From: Bacillus sp. sid0103
Lineage (GTDB): Bacteria; Bacillota; Bacilli; Bacillales_B; DSM-18226
Direction: 5' to 3'
NCBI RefSeq assembly: GCF_019219025.1
Contig: NZ_JAHUWN010000008.1
Location: forward strand, 124,001-188,000
Length of the DNA: 64,000 nucleotides
Numbering within the stretch: the stretch's first letter is position 1; every line of letters starts with the position of its first letter. A program made the translations under genes and the position numbers. The notes under the pieces are model-generated. The model ran no database searches. It was not told the origin of the DNA and saw only the letters and a program-made list of their open reading frames with translations. Shown here in pieces: positions 26,755 to 40,046 of the stretch.

Positions 26755-27734
26755 GCATTTACGGACAGCCACGAATTGTCGTCATTGGCGGGGGAACAGG
26801 ATTGCCAGTTTTATTGCGTGGATTAAAACAGTATCCTGTGGATATTACCGCCATTGTGACAGTCGCGGATGACGGCGGCAGCTCAGGACGTTTGCGTGAG
26901 GACTTGCATATTCCTCCTCCTGGTGACATCCGCAATGTGTTAGCATCATTATCGGATGTGGAACCGCTCGTTGAGGAAATGTTTCAGCATCGATTTAAAA
27001 CATCGAATGAACTTTCCGGACATTCGCTTGGTAATTTAATCTTGGCGGCGATGACCTCCATCACGGGGAATTTTGTTCACGCCATTCAGGAAATGAGTAA
27101 AATTTTAAATGTTCACGGCAAAGTTCTCCCTGCAGCCAATCAGAGTGTCGTTCTCCATGCTGAAATGGAAGACGGGACGACTGTCTCAGGGGAATCAAAA
27201 ATACCCTACTCTGGTAAAAGAATTAAAAAAGTGTTTATGACACCGGAAAATATTCGTCCCTTGCCTGAGACCCTTCAAGCCATCCGTCAGGCCGATTTAA
27301 TCATCATCGGGCCAGGAAGCTTATATACAAGCATTTTACCTAATTTGCTCGTCCCTAAAATCGGGGATGAACTGTGTCAATCACAAGCCAAAAAGGTCTA
27401 TATTTGTAATTTAATGACCCAGGCTGGGGAAACCCATGGGTTTTCAGCAAGTGATCATGTAAAGGCCTTATATGATCATATGAGCTGTGCATTTATCAAT
27501 ACAATCCTTGTAAACAATGAAGAAATTCCACAGGACATCCAGCTCCGCTATAATGAAGAGTTGGCAGACCCTGTTGTCTACGACTTGCCGCAACTGTTTG
27601 AATTAGGGCTCGAAGTGGTCCATGCGGATATTGCTTACCAAGAAAATGGGGCATTAAGGCATGACCCGAAAAAAGTTGCAAAAATATTATATAATTTGCT
27701 TTTAGATGAAACCAAAAAGCGTTATGAAACGTAA
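26751..27734 (+). CDS. yvcK: YvcK/MgfK, gluconeogenic growth factor
   Basis: 327 residues of the CofD-like UPF0052 family. N-terminal [28 protein letters not shown] and [10 protein letters not shown] are conserved nucleotide-sugar-binding segments. B. subtilis YvcK binds UDP-GlcNAc, is needed for growth on gluconeogenic carbon and influences PBP1 localisation. Translationally coupled to rapZ; whiA follows after 49 bases. Confidence 0.96.
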   Translation: MSIYGQPRIVVIGGGTGLPVLLRGLKQYPVDITAIVTVADDGGSSGRLREDLHIPPPGDIRNVLASLSDVEPLVEEMFQHRFKTSNELSGHSLGNLILAAMTSITGNFVHAIQEMSKILNVHGKVLPAANQSVVLHAEMEDGTTVSGESKIPYSGKRIKKVFMTPENIRPLPETLQAIRQADLIIIGPGSLYTSILPNLLVPKIGDELCQSQAKKVYICNLMTQAGETHGFSASDHVKALYDHMSCAFINTILVNNEEIPQDIQLRYNEELADPVVYDLPQLFELGLEVVHADIAYQENGALRHDPKKVAKILYNLLLDETKKRYET

Positions 27735-27783
27735 TAATAGTAACTAATTAAAAGACGCTGTTTTTTTTTAGGGGGGTGAAGGG

Positions 27784-28734
27784 ATGTCTTTCGCTTCGGA
27801 AACGAAAAAAGAATTAACTAACTTAGAAGTGAAAACGTGCTGCATTCAAGCAGAGCTTTCGGCTCTCATCCGGATGAATGGTTCCCTTTCATTCTCAAAT
27901 CGTAAGTTAGTTGTTGATATTCAAACCGAAAATGCTGCGATTGCAAGAAGAATTTACACATTAATAAAAAAGAGTTACGAAGTCCAAGTAGAGCTGCTTG
28001 TCCGGAAAAAGATGCGTTTGAAAAAAAATAACGTCTATATTGTCCGTTTATCACAGCAGGCAAAGGAAATTCTAGAGGATACTAAAATTATTGGTGAGGG
28101 TTTTACCATCATTCATGATATTTCGCCGGAACTTGTAAAAAAGAAGTGTTGTAAGCGTTCTTATTTACGCGGCGCATTTCTAGCAGGAGGATCCGTTAAT
28201 AATCCGGAAACTTCATCCTATCATTTAGAAATTTTTTCGCTCTATAAAGAACACAACGATTCTTTATGCGAATTGATGAATACATTTGGACTTAATAGTA
28301 AAACACTCGAACGCAAGAAAGGCTATATTACCTACTTAAAAGAAGCAGAGAAAATTACCGAGTTTCTAAATATTGTAGGTGCCCATAACGCTCTACTCCG
28401 CTTCGAAGATGTTCGAATTGTTCGCGATATGCGTAATTCAGTAAACCGTCTTGTTAACTGTGAAACCGCCAATCTTAATAAAACGATCGGTGCTTCGATT
28501 AGGCAGGTCGAGAATATCCGCTACATCAATCAAACGGTCGGTCTGCAAATTTTGCCTGATAAATTAAGAGAAATTGCAGAACTCCGCTTAAATTATACAG
28601 ATGTGACCCTTAAAGAATTGGGTGAAATGGTTTCTGGTGGTGCCATCAGTAAATCTGGAATTAATCATCGTTTGAGAAAAATCGATACGATCGCAGAAAA
28701 ACTCCGTGCAGGAGAGATGGTTGTAAAAGAGTAG
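27784..28734 (+). CDS. whiA: WhiA, DNA-binding protein
   Basis: 316 residues. N-terminal degenerate LAGLIDADG homing-endonuclease-like domain ([17 protein letters not shown]) and C-terminal helix-turn-helix ([17 protein letters not shown]...[12 protein letters not shown]). Needed for normal cell division and chromosome segregation in B. subtilis and for sporulation in Streptomyces. AGGGGGGTGAAGGG precedes ATG 27784. Confidence 0.96.
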   Translation: MSFASETKKELTNLEVKTCCIQAELSALIRMNGSLSFSNRKLVVDIQTENAAIARRIYTLIKKSYEVQVELLVRKKMRLKKNNVYIVRLSQQAKEILEDTKIIGEGFTIIHDISPELVKKKCCKRSYLRGAFLAGGSVNNPETSSYHLEIFSLYKEHNDSLCELMNTFGLNSKTLERKKGYITYLKEAEKITEFLNIVGAHNALLRFEDVRIVRDMRNSVNRLVNCETANLNKTIGASIRQVENIRYINQTVGLQILPDKLREIAELRLNYTDVTLKELGEMVSGGAISKSGINHRLRKIDTIAEKLRAGEMVVKE

Positions 28735-28843
28735 CAAATTCTTTAGCAGTTAAATATGTGAAAGCCATAACATGTACTCTAGAAAATATTGTGAAACAAG
28801 TTCCAAGAAAAATAGACTATAAATCATGAGGAGGAATTGTGTA

Positions 28844-29101
28844 ATGTTAGTGAAACAAGTCGAAGTAAAATTAAAAACAGGTCTTCAAGCACGGCCTGCA
28901 GCGCTTTTTGTTCAAGAAGCCAACCGATTCTCAGCGGAAATTTTTCTTGAGAAGGATGGGAAGAAAGTGAATGCGAAAAGCATTATGGGCTTAATGAGCC
29001 TTGCTGTTGGCTCTGGCGTTCTGATTGATATCGTTGCAGATGGTGAGGATGAAGCATCTGCCATTGAAGCATTAGCTGATTTTATCCAAAAAGAACAATA
29101 G
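28844..29101 (+). CDS. crh: Crh, catabolite repression HPr
   Basis: 85 residues. HPr paralogue with Gln15 in place of the PTS His (TGLQARPA) and an intact Ser46 (NAKSIMGL). It therefore takes no part in sugar transport but is phosphorylated by HprK (12.0 kb) and serves as CcpA cofactor. Start ATG 28844 after TGAGGAGG; the longer frame from 28826 starts in that site. Last gene of the operon. Confidence 0.96.
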   Translation: MLVKQVEVKLKTGLQARPAALFVQEANRFSAEIFLEKDGKKVNAKSIMGLMSLAVGSGVLIDIVADGEDEASAIEALADFIQKEQ

Positions 29102-29109
29102 TATGTGAG

Positions 29110-29139
29110 AGACCGGCTCCGTTGGGAACCGGTCTTTTA
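29110..29139 (+). terminator. Terminator after crh
   Basis: Stem AGACCGG/CCGGTCT (29110-29116, 29129-29135), inner loop with CTCC/GGGA pairing, short T-run. Confidence 0.82.
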
Positions 29140-29151
29140 AATGTTTTTTTG

Positions 29152-29185
29152 AACAAAAAAAGCAACCGGTCTATACCGATTGCTT
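29152..29185 (-). terminator. Terminator of clpP
   Basis: On the minus strand AAGCAATCGGT/ACCGGTTGCTT (29185-29175, 29170-29160) with loop ATAG, followed by a T-run. Confidence 0.88.
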
Positions 29186-29194
29186 CTGTCCTGC

Positions 29195-29803
29195 TTATTT
29201 ATTTTTCTTCTCGTCATCAATTAGGTTACGTGTGATGATATGGTCGATTAACCCATATTCTTTTGCACGTTCAGCTGTCATGAAGTTGTCGCGGTCTGTA
29301 TCTTTGGCGATTACTTCAAGAGACTGTCCAGTCCGTTCTGCTAAAATTCCATTTAATTTTTCGCGAAGGAAGAGGATCCGCTTTGCAGCAATCTCGATTT
29401 CAGTTGCTTGTCCTTGGGCACCGCCTAGTGGCTGGTGAATCATGACCTCAGCATTTGGAAGGGCATAGCGCTTACCTTTTTCCCCAGCTGCAAGCAAGAA
29501 TGCACCCATGGATGCAGCCATACCGATACAAATCGTTTGAACTTTTGGTTTGATGAATTGCATCGTATCATAGATCGCCATACCAGCAGTGATGCTGCCG
29601 CCTGGGCTGTTGATATATAAAGAAATATCTTTTTCAGGGTTATCCGCTTCAAGGAATAATAATTGTGCTACAATGCTGTTAGCGACATGATCATCGATAG
29701 CACTTCCCAGCATAATAATCCGGTCTTTTAACAGACGGGAGTAGATGTCATACGCACGCTCGCCCCGGTTTGTTTGTTCAATAACTGTAGGGATTAAATT
29801 CAT
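29195..29803 (-). CDS. clpP: ClpP, protease catalytic subunit
   Basis: 202 residues. Tetradecameric serine protease fed by ClpX, ClpC or ClpE; required for stress tolerance, competence and sporulation. Catalytic triad Ser98 (GMAASMG), His123 (MIHQPLGG) and Asp172 (DTDRDNF). Start ATG at 29803, behind AAAGGAGG on the minus strand; a longer frame to 29878 runs through the promoter and is rejected. It is monocistronic, convergent with crh, and controlled by the CtsR operator at 29863-29879. Confidence 0.98.
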   Translation of the reverse strand: MNLIPTVIEQTNRGERAYDIYSRLLKDRIIMLGSAIDDHVANSIVAQLLFLEADNPEKDISLYINSPGGSITAGMAIYDTMQFIKPKVQTICIGMAASMGAFLLAAGEKGKRYALPNAEVMIHQPLGGAQGQATEIEIAAKRILFLREKLNGILAERTGQSLEVIAKDTDRDNFMTAERAKEYGLIDHIITRNLIDDEKKNK

Positions 29804-29849
29804 TTTTCTTCCTCCTTTGATTGTAAAGGTAATAGTAATATGTATTGTT

Positions 29850-29879
29850 ATCATACACTGATGGTCAATAAAGGTCAAA
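29850..29879 (-). promoter_or_regulatory. clpP promoter with CtsR operator
   Basis: Minus-strand -35 TTGACC (29878-29873), 17 bases, -10 TATGAT (29855-29850). On the plus strand GGTCAAT-AAA-GGTCAAA (29863-29879) is the CtsR heptad repeat, one base off RGTCAAA-N3-RGTCAAA, and it covers the -35. CtsR would repress by blocking polymerase and be removed on heat stress. Confidence 0.9.
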
Positions 29880-29958
29880 CAAATTGCCTTTAAAAATGTT
29901 CGACAACTTTCCCTAATCCATCTTATCCATTCTTACTAATTTTAAACCAAATCAATGC

Positions 29959-29987
29959 TTGCAAAGTTAGAGAAACTGGCATATAAT
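29959..29987 (+). promoter_or_regulatory. Promoter of tRNA-Arg
   Basis: TTGCAA (29959-29964), 17 bases, TATAAT (29982-29987), ~14 bases before the likely transcript start and 20 before the tRNA. Confidence 0.8.
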
Positions 29988-30007
29988 ATGTAAGTCGCCA
30001 ATATTTT

Positions 30008-30079
30008 GCCCTCGTGGTGCAACGGATAGCACGTAAGATTCCGGTTCTTGAGATGTGGGTTCGATTCCTGCCGAGGGCG
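30008..30079 (+). tRNA. tRNA-Arg (anticodon CCG)
   Basis: Cloverleaf: acceptor GCCCTCG/CGAGGGC (30008-30014, 30072-30078), D stem GTGC/GCAC, anticodon stem TAAGA/TCTTG with loop TTCCGGT (anticodon CCG, reads CGG), T arm GTGGG-TTCGATT-CCTGC, discriminator G. The 3' CCA is not encoded. It is a single-gene unit with its own promoter and terminator. Confidence 0.95.
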
Positions 30080-30088
30080 TCATCAAAG

Positions 30089-30119
30089 CCTCCTGTTATT
30101 TTTAACAGGGGGTTTTTTT
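30089..30119 (+). terminator. Terminator of tRNA-Arg
   Basis: 10-bp stem CCTCCTGTTA/TAACAGGGGG (30089-30098, 30103-30112) with a 4-base loop and T-run. Confidence 0.92.
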
Positions 30120-30160
30120 ATTGGAAAAACAGTTTGGTTTTTTTTGGTAAATGTCTAATT

Positions 30161-30270
30161 GCACAAAACATATGGAAAATGGCACAAAATTCACTCGAAA
30201 CTGCACAATACCTTGATAAAATGGCACTAAACAGAGTAGAAATGGCACAAAACCACCAAAAATGTACCTA
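30161..30270 (+). repeat. 21-bp phased array, core GGCACAAAA (array 5)
   Basis: The second C of the core falls at 30164, 30185, 30206, 30227 and 30248, every 21 bases, with a degenerate sixth unit TGTACC near 30267. Cores: GCACAAAA, GGCACAAAA, GCACAATA, GGCACTAAA, GGCACAAAA. It lies between the tRNA terminator and rpoN in a 309-base gap with no other gene. Confidence 0.9.
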
Positions 30271-30388
30271 AATAAATGTAAGACCTCCATGCTAAATGAA
30301 TCAAAAAGGGTCACTTAGCTCCCTGATTATCATTTTTCATTCCCGAATTTGGTCCCATCGTGTAAAATAGAAAACAGGGGGGATCAGA

Positions 30389-31711
30389 ATGAACTTGAAG
30401 GCCGGTTTATGGCAACAGCAAACATTAAAATTGGCGATGACGCAAGAGTTATCACAGGCTATTGCATTGTTGCAGTACTCTGCCCAGGAGTTAACTGCTT
30501 TTTTAGAAGATAAGGCACTTGAAAATCCCCTATTGCAGATTGAAAATAGCAATATTAAACCAATGAATCCACTTATTGACCGAAATCGTAGTAAGCACCA
30601 AAAAGCTGAAAAGGACTGGATTGAACAAATCGCTGACAAACCATTTTCGCTTGAAGATTATTTACTTTCTCAATTAAAACTAACGAGTTTATCGGGGGAA
30701 CAATTAAGTGTGATTCGTTTTCTCATTCAATATTTGGATGAAAACGGTTACTTTGGTGGCGACCTTAATGAAATCGCCCAAAAACTACGAGTATCGGAAG
30801 AGGTAGCTGAAGAATGCCTAGCGATCATCCAAACACTGGAGCCAGCGGGGATTGGTGCAAGGGACCTTCAAGAGTGCCTATTGATGCAACTATATTATCA
30901 AGATCCTGCTAATGAATTAGCTCAAAAGATTATCTCTGATTATTTCATTCCATTCGCCGAAAAGAAGTGGAAACCAATTGCCAAGGAATTGAAGGTAACC
31001 CTTAAAGATATTCAAAATATCTTTGACCAAATTCAGTCCCTGAACCCCAAACCGGGAACTATTTTAGGAAAAGAGGTTACCACCTATATTATTCCGGACG
31101 CGATTGTCGAGCAAACGAGCGAGGGACTAACCGTCAGGATGTCAGATGAATCGCTGCCAAGGATAAGTCTTAATGAGCAGTATTATCATAAATTCAAAGA
31201 CCAAGACCAACAAGTAAGCCGCTTCCTACAGGATAAACTGCAGGATTACCAGTGGATTCAAAAAAGTATAGAGCAGCGGAAAGAGACACTAACAAGGGTG
31301 ATTGCAAAAATTATTGAAAAGCAGACTGCATTTTTTCAAAAAGGATCACAATATTTAGTACCAATGACCATGAAGGAAATCGCTGGAGAACTTAATATTC
31401 ATGAATCTACCGTCAGCCGCGCTGTTCGCGAAAAATATGTGCAAACACCAAACGGGACGTTTCCATTAAAGTCTTTTTTTACAAGTACGATTCAAACCGT
31501 ATCGGTGGATGAAAATACCTCATCCACACAAGTAAAAAAGAAAATTGCGACGTTAATTGAAAATGAGAATAAACAAAAACCGCTTTCTGATCAAGATATT
31601 GTTGAACAATTAAAAACAGAGGAAGGCATGGTGGTTTCCAGAAGGACCATTGCAAAGTACCGGGATCAATTGGGAATTCCATCCTCTGCGAAGAGAAAAA
31701 GGTTTGACTGA
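30389..31711 (+). CDS. rpoN: SigL (RpoN), sigma-54 factor
   Basis: 440 residues. Region I is the Gln-rich N-terminus (LWQQQTLKLAMTQELSQAIALLQYS) that contacts activators. A core-binding region covers about 90-290, then a helix-turn-helix near NIHESTVSRAVREKYV, and the RpoN box (VVSRRTIAKYRDQLGIP) at the C-terminus. It directs -24/-12 promoters that need AAA+ enhancer proteins, used in Bacillus for levanase, arginine, acetoin and branched-chain catabolism. GGGGGG precedes ATG 30389. No clear promoter is seen in the repeat-containing region upstream. Confidence 0.96.
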   Translation: MNLKAGLWQQQTLKLAMTQELSQAIALLQYSAQELTAFLEDKALENPLLQIENSNIKPMNPLIDRNRSKHQKAEKDWIEQIADKPFSLEDYLLSQLKLTSLSGEQLSVIRFLIQYLDENGYFGGDLNEIAQKLRVSEEVAEECLAIIQTLEPAGIGARDLQECLLMQLYYQDPANELAQKIISDYFIPFAEKKWKPIAKELKVTLKDIQNIFDQIQSLNPKPGTILGKEVTTYIIPDAIVEQTSEGLTVRMSDESLPRISLNEQYYHKFKDQDQQVSRFLQDKLQDYQWIQKSIEQRKETLTRVIAKIIEKQTAFFQKGSQYLVPMTMKEIAGELNIHESTVSRAVREKYVQTPNGTFPLKSFFTSTIQTVSVDENTSSTQVKKKIATLIENENKQKPLSDQDIVEQLKTEEGMVVSRRTIAKYRDQLGIPSSAKRKRFD

Positions 31712-31724
31712 AAGGAACAAAATA

Positions 31725-31988
31725 ATGGAGCAAACAATCATTACGTTATATACAAGGAAAAGTTGTCCGCTTTGTGACAAGGCAAAAGACACTTTACTCG
31801 AGCTCAAAAATGAATGGAATTTCAATTTAGAAGAAATTGATATTGAGTCCAGTGATGAATTAACCGAACAATACGGGTTAATGATTCCAGTCGTTTATAT
31901 CGATGGAGTAGAGGCCGGTTTTGGCGTCATTAACAAATTTGACATAAGTAACCGTTTGCAAGAAAAAAAAGCCAACCTTAATAGTTGA
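31725..31988 (+). CDS. Glutaredoxin-like (DUF836) protein
   Basis: 87 residues, thioredoxin fold. Redox motif SCPLCDKAK (Cys at about 13 and 16), cis-Pro region MIPVVYIDG. Start ATG 31725 after AAAGGAAC, 13 bases after rpoN; the longer frame from 31650 overlaps rpoN without a ribosome site. Its role is undefined; in many Bacillus it precedes cggR. Transcription ends at 31998-32042. Confidence 0.85.
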   Translation: MEQTIITLYTRKSCPLCDKAKDTLLELKNEWNFNLEEIDIESSDELTEQYGLMIPVVYIDGVEAGFGVINKFDISNRLQEKKANLNS

Positions 31989-32013
31989 AATAGATTTTCA
32001 CTCCTGTTACAAT
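31985..32013 (+). promoter_or_regulatory. SigA promoter of cggR-gapA operon
   Basis: TTGAAA (31985-31990), 17 bases, TACAAT (32008-32013). The predicted start (~32020) is at the end of the loop of the upstream terminator hairpin, so the new transcript lacks the left arm. Confidence 0.75.
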
Positions 32014-32042
32014 GAAAAACGTAGCAAGGGTGATTTTTTTTT
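31998..32042 (+). terminator. Terminator of rpoN-glutaredoxin unit
   Basis: A 13-bp stem with one mismatch, TCACTCCTGTTAC (31998-32010) with GTAGCAAGGGTGA (32021-32033), 10-base loop and 8-9 T. Confidence 0.88.
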
Positions 32043-32049
32043 AATGTAG

Positions 32050-32085
32050 TGGGACACAATATGTCTATGGTGGACATTTTTAGAC
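32050..32085 (+). promoter_or_regulatory. CggR operator
   Basis: TGGGAC-N6-TGTC-N4-GTGGAC-N6-AGAC (32050-32085) has exactly the spacing of the B. subtilis operator CGGGAC-N6-TGTC-N4-CGGGAC-N6-TGTC. It lies ~30 bases downstream of the transcript start, so CggR would act as a roadblock relieved by fructose-1,6-bisphosphate. Confidence 0.9.
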
Positions 32086-32116
32086 CAACTACATATAATA
32101 AAGGAGCATGTGATTC

Positions 32117-33139
32117 ATGCAGTCATTTATCGATATCCAGAAAAGACTACTGCCCGACCTCCTTCAGGTTCTGCAAAAGAGATATTCTATCCTAAGATAT
32201 ATAGGTTTTATGCAGCCGGTAGGGAGAAGGAGTGTAGCGGTCAGCCTGGGATATACGGAAAGAGTCCTTCGCGGCGAAGTAGAATTCTTAAGGGAGCAAG
32301 ATTTAATTTACACAAATAATGTGGGAATGAGCTTAACTCCTGAAGGGAAAAATTTGCTAGAAGACTTAGAAGGTTTTATGCGTGAGTTAAAAGGTATCGA
32401 TGTGATGGAGTTGGAATTAAAACACCGGCTCGGCATTAAAAAAGTCATCATTGTGCCTGGAGATAGTGATGAATCGCCGATGGTTAAAGGTGAACTGGGC
32501 AAAGCAAGTGCTGTGTGCATGAAAAAGTTACTCGGCGGAAAAAATATCATTGCTGTAACTGGCGGTTCAACGATGGCTGCTGTCGCAGAAAGACTTTCAC
32601 CAGAGCTTTCCCAAAAGGAAATACTTTTTGTCCCGGCTAGGGGCGGAGTAGGCGAGGATGTTCACAATCAAGCAAATACGATTTGCTCGATCATGTCGAA
32701 AAACACCCATACGAACCATCGAGTGTTTTACGTACCTGACCAGGTAAGTACCGATATTTATGAATCGCTTATCAAAGAACCTGGCATTTATGAAGTTTTA
32801 AAACTAATAAAATCAGCAAGCATGGTTATTCATGGGATTGGGGATGCTATCACAATGGCTGAGCGACGCAAAACGGACCCTGAAGTTTTGCATAAGCTGG
32901 AAAATGAAAAAGCTGTGGGTGAAGCATTTGGCTATTATTTTAACGAACAAGGAGAAATCCTTCATAAAGTCTTAACGATTGGGCTGCAGTTAGAAGATCT
33001 AGTCAACATTCCGAATGTCATCGCTGTTGCAGGCGGGGGCTCGAAGGCAAAAGCCATCAAAGCATATTTAAAACAAGCGCCGACATCAACGATATTAATT
33101 ACAGATGAAGGTGCAGCAAGAACGTTATTAAAAGGGTAA
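32117..33139 (+). CDS. cggR: CggR, central glycolytic genes regulator
   Basis: 340 residues, SorC/DeoR-type repressor. N-terminal winged helix (about 20-80: RYSILRYIGFMQPVGRRSVA, YTERVLRGEVEFLREQDLI) and a C-terminal sugar-phosphate domain (ITGGSTMAAVAERL-like, GRGGVGED-type PARGGVGEDVHNQANT). FBP is the inducer. The ribosome site AAAGGAG is ~15 bases before ATG 32117, a long spacing. It autoregulates through the operator at 32050 and is cotranscribed with gapA 53 bases later. Confidence 0.96.
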   Translation: MQSFIDIQKRLLPDLLQVLQKRYSILRYIGFMQPVGRRSVAVSLGYTERVLRGEVEFLREQDLIYTNNVGMSLTPEGKNLLEDLEGFMRELKGIDVMELELKHRLGIKKVIIVPGDSDESPMVKGELGKASAVCMKKLLGGKNIIAVTGGSTMAAVAERLSPELSQKEILFVPARGGVGEDVHNQANTICSIMSKNTHTNHRVFYVPDQVSTDIYESLIKEPGIYEVLKLIKSASMVIHGIGDAITMAERRKTDPEVLHKLENEKAVGEAFGYYFNEQGEILHKVLTIGLQLEDLVNIPNVIAVAGGGSKAKAIKAYLKQAPTSTILITDEGAARTLLKG

Positions 33140-33177
33140 ATCCTTTTTAAAATAAAAAACATCCTTACCCAATTTAA

Positions 33178-34200
<1,023 letters not shown>

Positions 34201-34260
34201 TATCTAAACAGACAATGATTGGCGTTCAATCATAAGACGTTACGAATACAAAGGTTTTCC

Positions 34261-34298
34261 AAAGGGGAGCGGGGAGTATATGCCCCCTTCCCCTTTTT
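34261..34298 (+). terminator. Hairpin between gapA and pgk
   Basis: A GC-rich stem (GGGGAG.GGGG with CCCCCTTCCCC, 34264-34274, 34283-34293) with a T5 run. Since pgk follows, it is probably partial, giving a shorter abundant cggR-gapA message. A smaller perfect stem ATGATTG/CAATCAT is at 34215-34233. Confidence 0.72.
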
Positions 34299-34316
34299 AG
34301 TTATAATAAGATTACT

Positions 34317-34354
34317 GCCTAGCTTCTGCGCCGCTAACAAGGCGCTTACGCTTT
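34317..34354 (+). repeat. Reduced TCTAGCTC...GCGC element before pgk
   Basis: TGCCTAGCTTCTGCGCC and GGCGCTTACGCTTTAA enclose only a few bases, a deletion form of the element at 11899-12020, with GCGCC/GGCGC pairing. It ends 7 bases before the pgk ribosome site TAGGAGG. Confidence 0.65.
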
Positions 34355-34374
34355 AATACTTTAGGAGGTCCTTT

Positions 34375-35559
34375 ATGAATAAGAAAACGCTTAAAGATGT
34401 CGATGTAAAAGGTAAACGCGTATTTTGCCGGGTTGATTTTAACGTTCCAATGCAAGAGGGGAAAATTACCGATGAAACGCGGATTCGTGCAGCACTTCCA
34501 ACGATTCAATATCTAGTAGATCAAGGCGCTAAAGTCATTCTAGCCAGCCATTTCGGCCGTCCAAAAGGAAAAGTAGTCGAAGACATGCGCTTAACTCCAG
34601 TCGGTGTCAGACTGTCTGAACTGCTTGGTAAAGACGTGAAAAAAGCAGATGAAGCTTATGGTGATTCGGTCAAAGCATTGATTGAAACTATGTCCGAAGG
34701 CGATGTTCTGCTGCTTGAAAATGTTCGTTTCTATCCTGGCGAAGAGAAGAATGATCCAGAGTTGGCAAAAGCTTTTGCTGAACTCGCGGATGTTTATGTA
34801 AATGATGCCTTTGGTGCAGCACACCGTGCCCATGCATCAACTGAAGGGATTGCACATATTTTACCGGCCGTTTCCGGACTGTTAATGGAAAAAGAATTGG
34901 ATGTACTTGGAAAAGCACTTTCCAATCCTGAGCGTCCATTTACAGCGATTATCGGTGGAGCTAAGGTAAAGGACAAGATCGGTGTAATTGAAAACCTATT
35001 AGAATTAGTCGATAACTTAATCATCGGCGGTGGACTTGCTTATACATTCGTGAAAGCACAAGGTCACGAAGTAGGGAAATCCCTTCTAGAGGCAGACAAG
35101 ATTGATCTTGCAAACTCATTTATTGAAAAAGCAAAGGCTAAGGGTGTTAATTTCTATATGCCTGTTGATGTTGTAGTGGCGGATGATTTCTCTGCAGACG
35201 CTAATTCAAAAGTAGTGGGTATTGAAGAAATTCCAGCGGATTGGGAAGCACTTGATATTGGACCAAAAACAGCTGAAATCTACCGTGATGTGATCCGAAA
35301 ATCAAAACTAGTGATTTGGAATGGACCAATGGGCGTGTTTGAGATCGACAAATTCGCTGGCGGCACAAAAGCAGTCGCAGAAGCACTTGCTGAAGCAGAA
35401 GGTACATATTCAGTTATTGGCGGCGGAGATTCTGCAGCAGCCGTTGAAAAATTCAATTTAGCAGATAAAATGAGCCACATCTCCACAGGCGGCGGCGCTT
35501 CACTTGAATTTATGGAAGGCAAAGCACTACCAGGAGTCGTGGCATTGAACGATAAATAA
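34375..35559 (+). CDS. pgk: Phosphoglycerate kinase
   Basis: 394 residues. 1,3-bisphosphoglycerate + ADP to 3-phosphoglycerate + ATP. N-domain substrate residues in RVDFNVPMQ and SHFGRPKG; C-domain nucleotide site [17 protein letters not shown] and GPMGVFE...[16 protein letters not shown] precedes ATG 34375. Separated from tpiA by a 130-bp repeat element. Confidence 0.98.
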   Translation: MNKKTLKDVDVKGKRVFCRVDFNVPMQEGKITDETRIRAALPTIQYLVDQGAKVILASHFGRPKGKVVEDMRLTPVGVRLSELLGKDVKKADEAYGDSVKALIETMSEGDVLLLENVRFYPGEEKNDPELAKAFAELADVYVNDAFGAAHRAHASTEGIAHILPAVSGLLMEKELDVLGKALSNPERPFTAIIGGAKVKDKIGVIENLLELVDNLIIGGGLAYTFVKAQGHEVGKSLLEADKIDLANSFIEKAKAKGVNFYMPVDVVVADDFSADANSKVVGIEEIPADWEALDIGPKTAEIYRDVIRKSKLVIWNGPMGVFEIDKFAGGTKAVAEALAEAEGTYSVIGGGDSAAAVEKFNLADKMSHISTGGGASLEFMEGKALPGVVALNDK

Positions 35560-35584
35560 TTTTTGTTGACCTTGGCACTCTGTA

Positions 35585-35714
35585 GATTGGAGCGGAAGGC
35601 ACGAAGACTCCTGCAGGAGTACGGGGCAGGGGAGACCCTGCTGGAGCTGAAAGCGCCGAGGAGGCTCCCCGGCACGTCCGTGGAAAGCGAAGTGCCTGGA
35701 GCGGAAATCAACAG
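35585..35714 (+). repeat. Dispersed GATTGGAGCGGAA element (pgk-tpiA)
   Basis: About 130 bp. It begins GATTGGAGCGGAAGGCAC and ends GTGCCTGGAGCGGAAATCA; the GGCAC/GTGCC ends pair, and internal GACTCCTGCAGGAGT and GCCGAGGAGGCTCC form GC-rich stems. G+C is far above the surroundings. An inverted-orientation copy is at 39449-39564 and a fragment at 56164-56193. I know this type as a recurring Bacillaceae intergenic repeat without an assigned function. Confidence 0.82.
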
Positions 35715-35724
35715 ACATGTTTAA

Positions 35725-39386
<3,662 letters not shown>

Positions 39387-39394
39387 TGTTACTC

Positions 39395-39428
39395 AAAAGG
39401 CGCACATTTTCGGATGTGTGCCTTTTTT
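39395..39428 (+). terminator. Terminator of the glycolytic operon
   Basis: Stem AAAGGCGCACAT/ATGTGTGCCTTT (39396-39407, 39414-39425) with a 6-base loop and T-run. Confidence 0.93.
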
Positions 39429-39448
39429 TATTCGCTCTATAAAGATAC

Positions 39449-39564
39449 CTGTTGATTTCCACGGAAGGTCAGGGGAGCCTCCTCTGCGCTTAGCACCTGC
39501 GGGGTCTCCTCTGCCGCGTCCTCCCGCAGGAGTCTTCGCGCCTTCCGCTTCCGCTCCAATCAAC
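39449..39564 (-). repeat. Dispersed GATTGGAGCGGAA element (eno-secG)
   Basis: About 116 bp, reverse orientation relative to the copy at 35585. On the minus strand it begins GTTGATTGGAGCGGAAGCGG and ends GTGGAAATCAACAG. Same internal GACTCCTGCGGGAG motif. The gap of 278 bases between eno and secG otherwise holds only the eno terminator and the secG promoter. Confidence 0.8.
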
Positions 39565-39604
39565 AATCAACTTAAATTAATAGGAATAAGGACTATTGTC
39601 TTAA

Positions 39605-39633
39605 GTGACAAAATATGATAAATTTAATATACT
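39605..39633 (+). promoter_or_regulatory. Promoter of secG
   Basis: GTGACA (39605-39610), 17 bases, TATACT (39628-39633). Confidence 0.6.
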
Positions 39634-39664
39634 GTGAATTGTACGACTACAGGAGGTGGCCTAC

Positions 39665-39898
39665 ATGCATACGTTTTTAGTAATTTTATTAGTGATCGTA
39701 AGTATCGGACTAATTGGTGTTGTTATCCTTCAATCTGGTAAAAGTGCTGGATTATCTGGTGCCATTTCTGGTGGTGCAGAATCTCTATTTGGTAAGCAAA
39801 AAGCACGCGGACTTGACTTGATTCTACAACGTATTACGATTGTTTTAGCAATCTTGTTTATTCTGCTGTCTATTGCAGTGACTTACTTTAAAATCTAA
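39665..39898 (+). CDS. secG: SecG, preprotein translocase subunit
   Basis: 77 residues, two transmembrane helices (2-22, 54-75) joined by the conserved loop [29 protein letters not shown]. Part of SecYEG. Start ATG 39665 eight bases after AGGAGG; GTG 39656 lies in that site. Confidence 0.95.
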   Translation: MHTFLVILLVIVSIGLIGVVILQSGKSAGLSGAISGGAESLFGKQKARGLDLILQRITIVLAILFILLSIAVTYFKI

Positions 39899-39911
39899 TC
39901 CTTCACACACA

Positions 39912-39938
39912 AACCTGGCCAGAGTGGTCAGGTTTTTT
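39912..39938 (+). terminator. Terminator of secG
   Basis: Stem AACCTGGCCA/TGGTCAGGTT (39912-39921, 39925-39934), loop GAG, T-run. Confidence 0.9.
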
Positions 39939-39988
39939 GTTTGATTGAAAAAAATATTACCTGAAGCGTAAGCCATTTTTCTGGAATG

Positions 39989-40016
39989 TTCACCATTGCT
40001 TTGCTAAAACTATACT
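39989..40016 (+). promoter_or_regulatory. Possible promoter of est-rnr
   Basis: TTCACC (39989-39994), 16 bases, TATACT (40011-40016). Confidence 0.42.
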
Positions 40017-40046
40017 AAGTGAATTGAAATTAAGGGAGTTTTTATC

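Noticed and set aside
30014..30271. An 85-codon plus-strand open frame with a heptad-like MAQN repeat
   Set aside because: It starts inside tRNA-Arg, runs through its terminator, has no ribosome site, and the heptads are just the 21-bp DNA period in frame.
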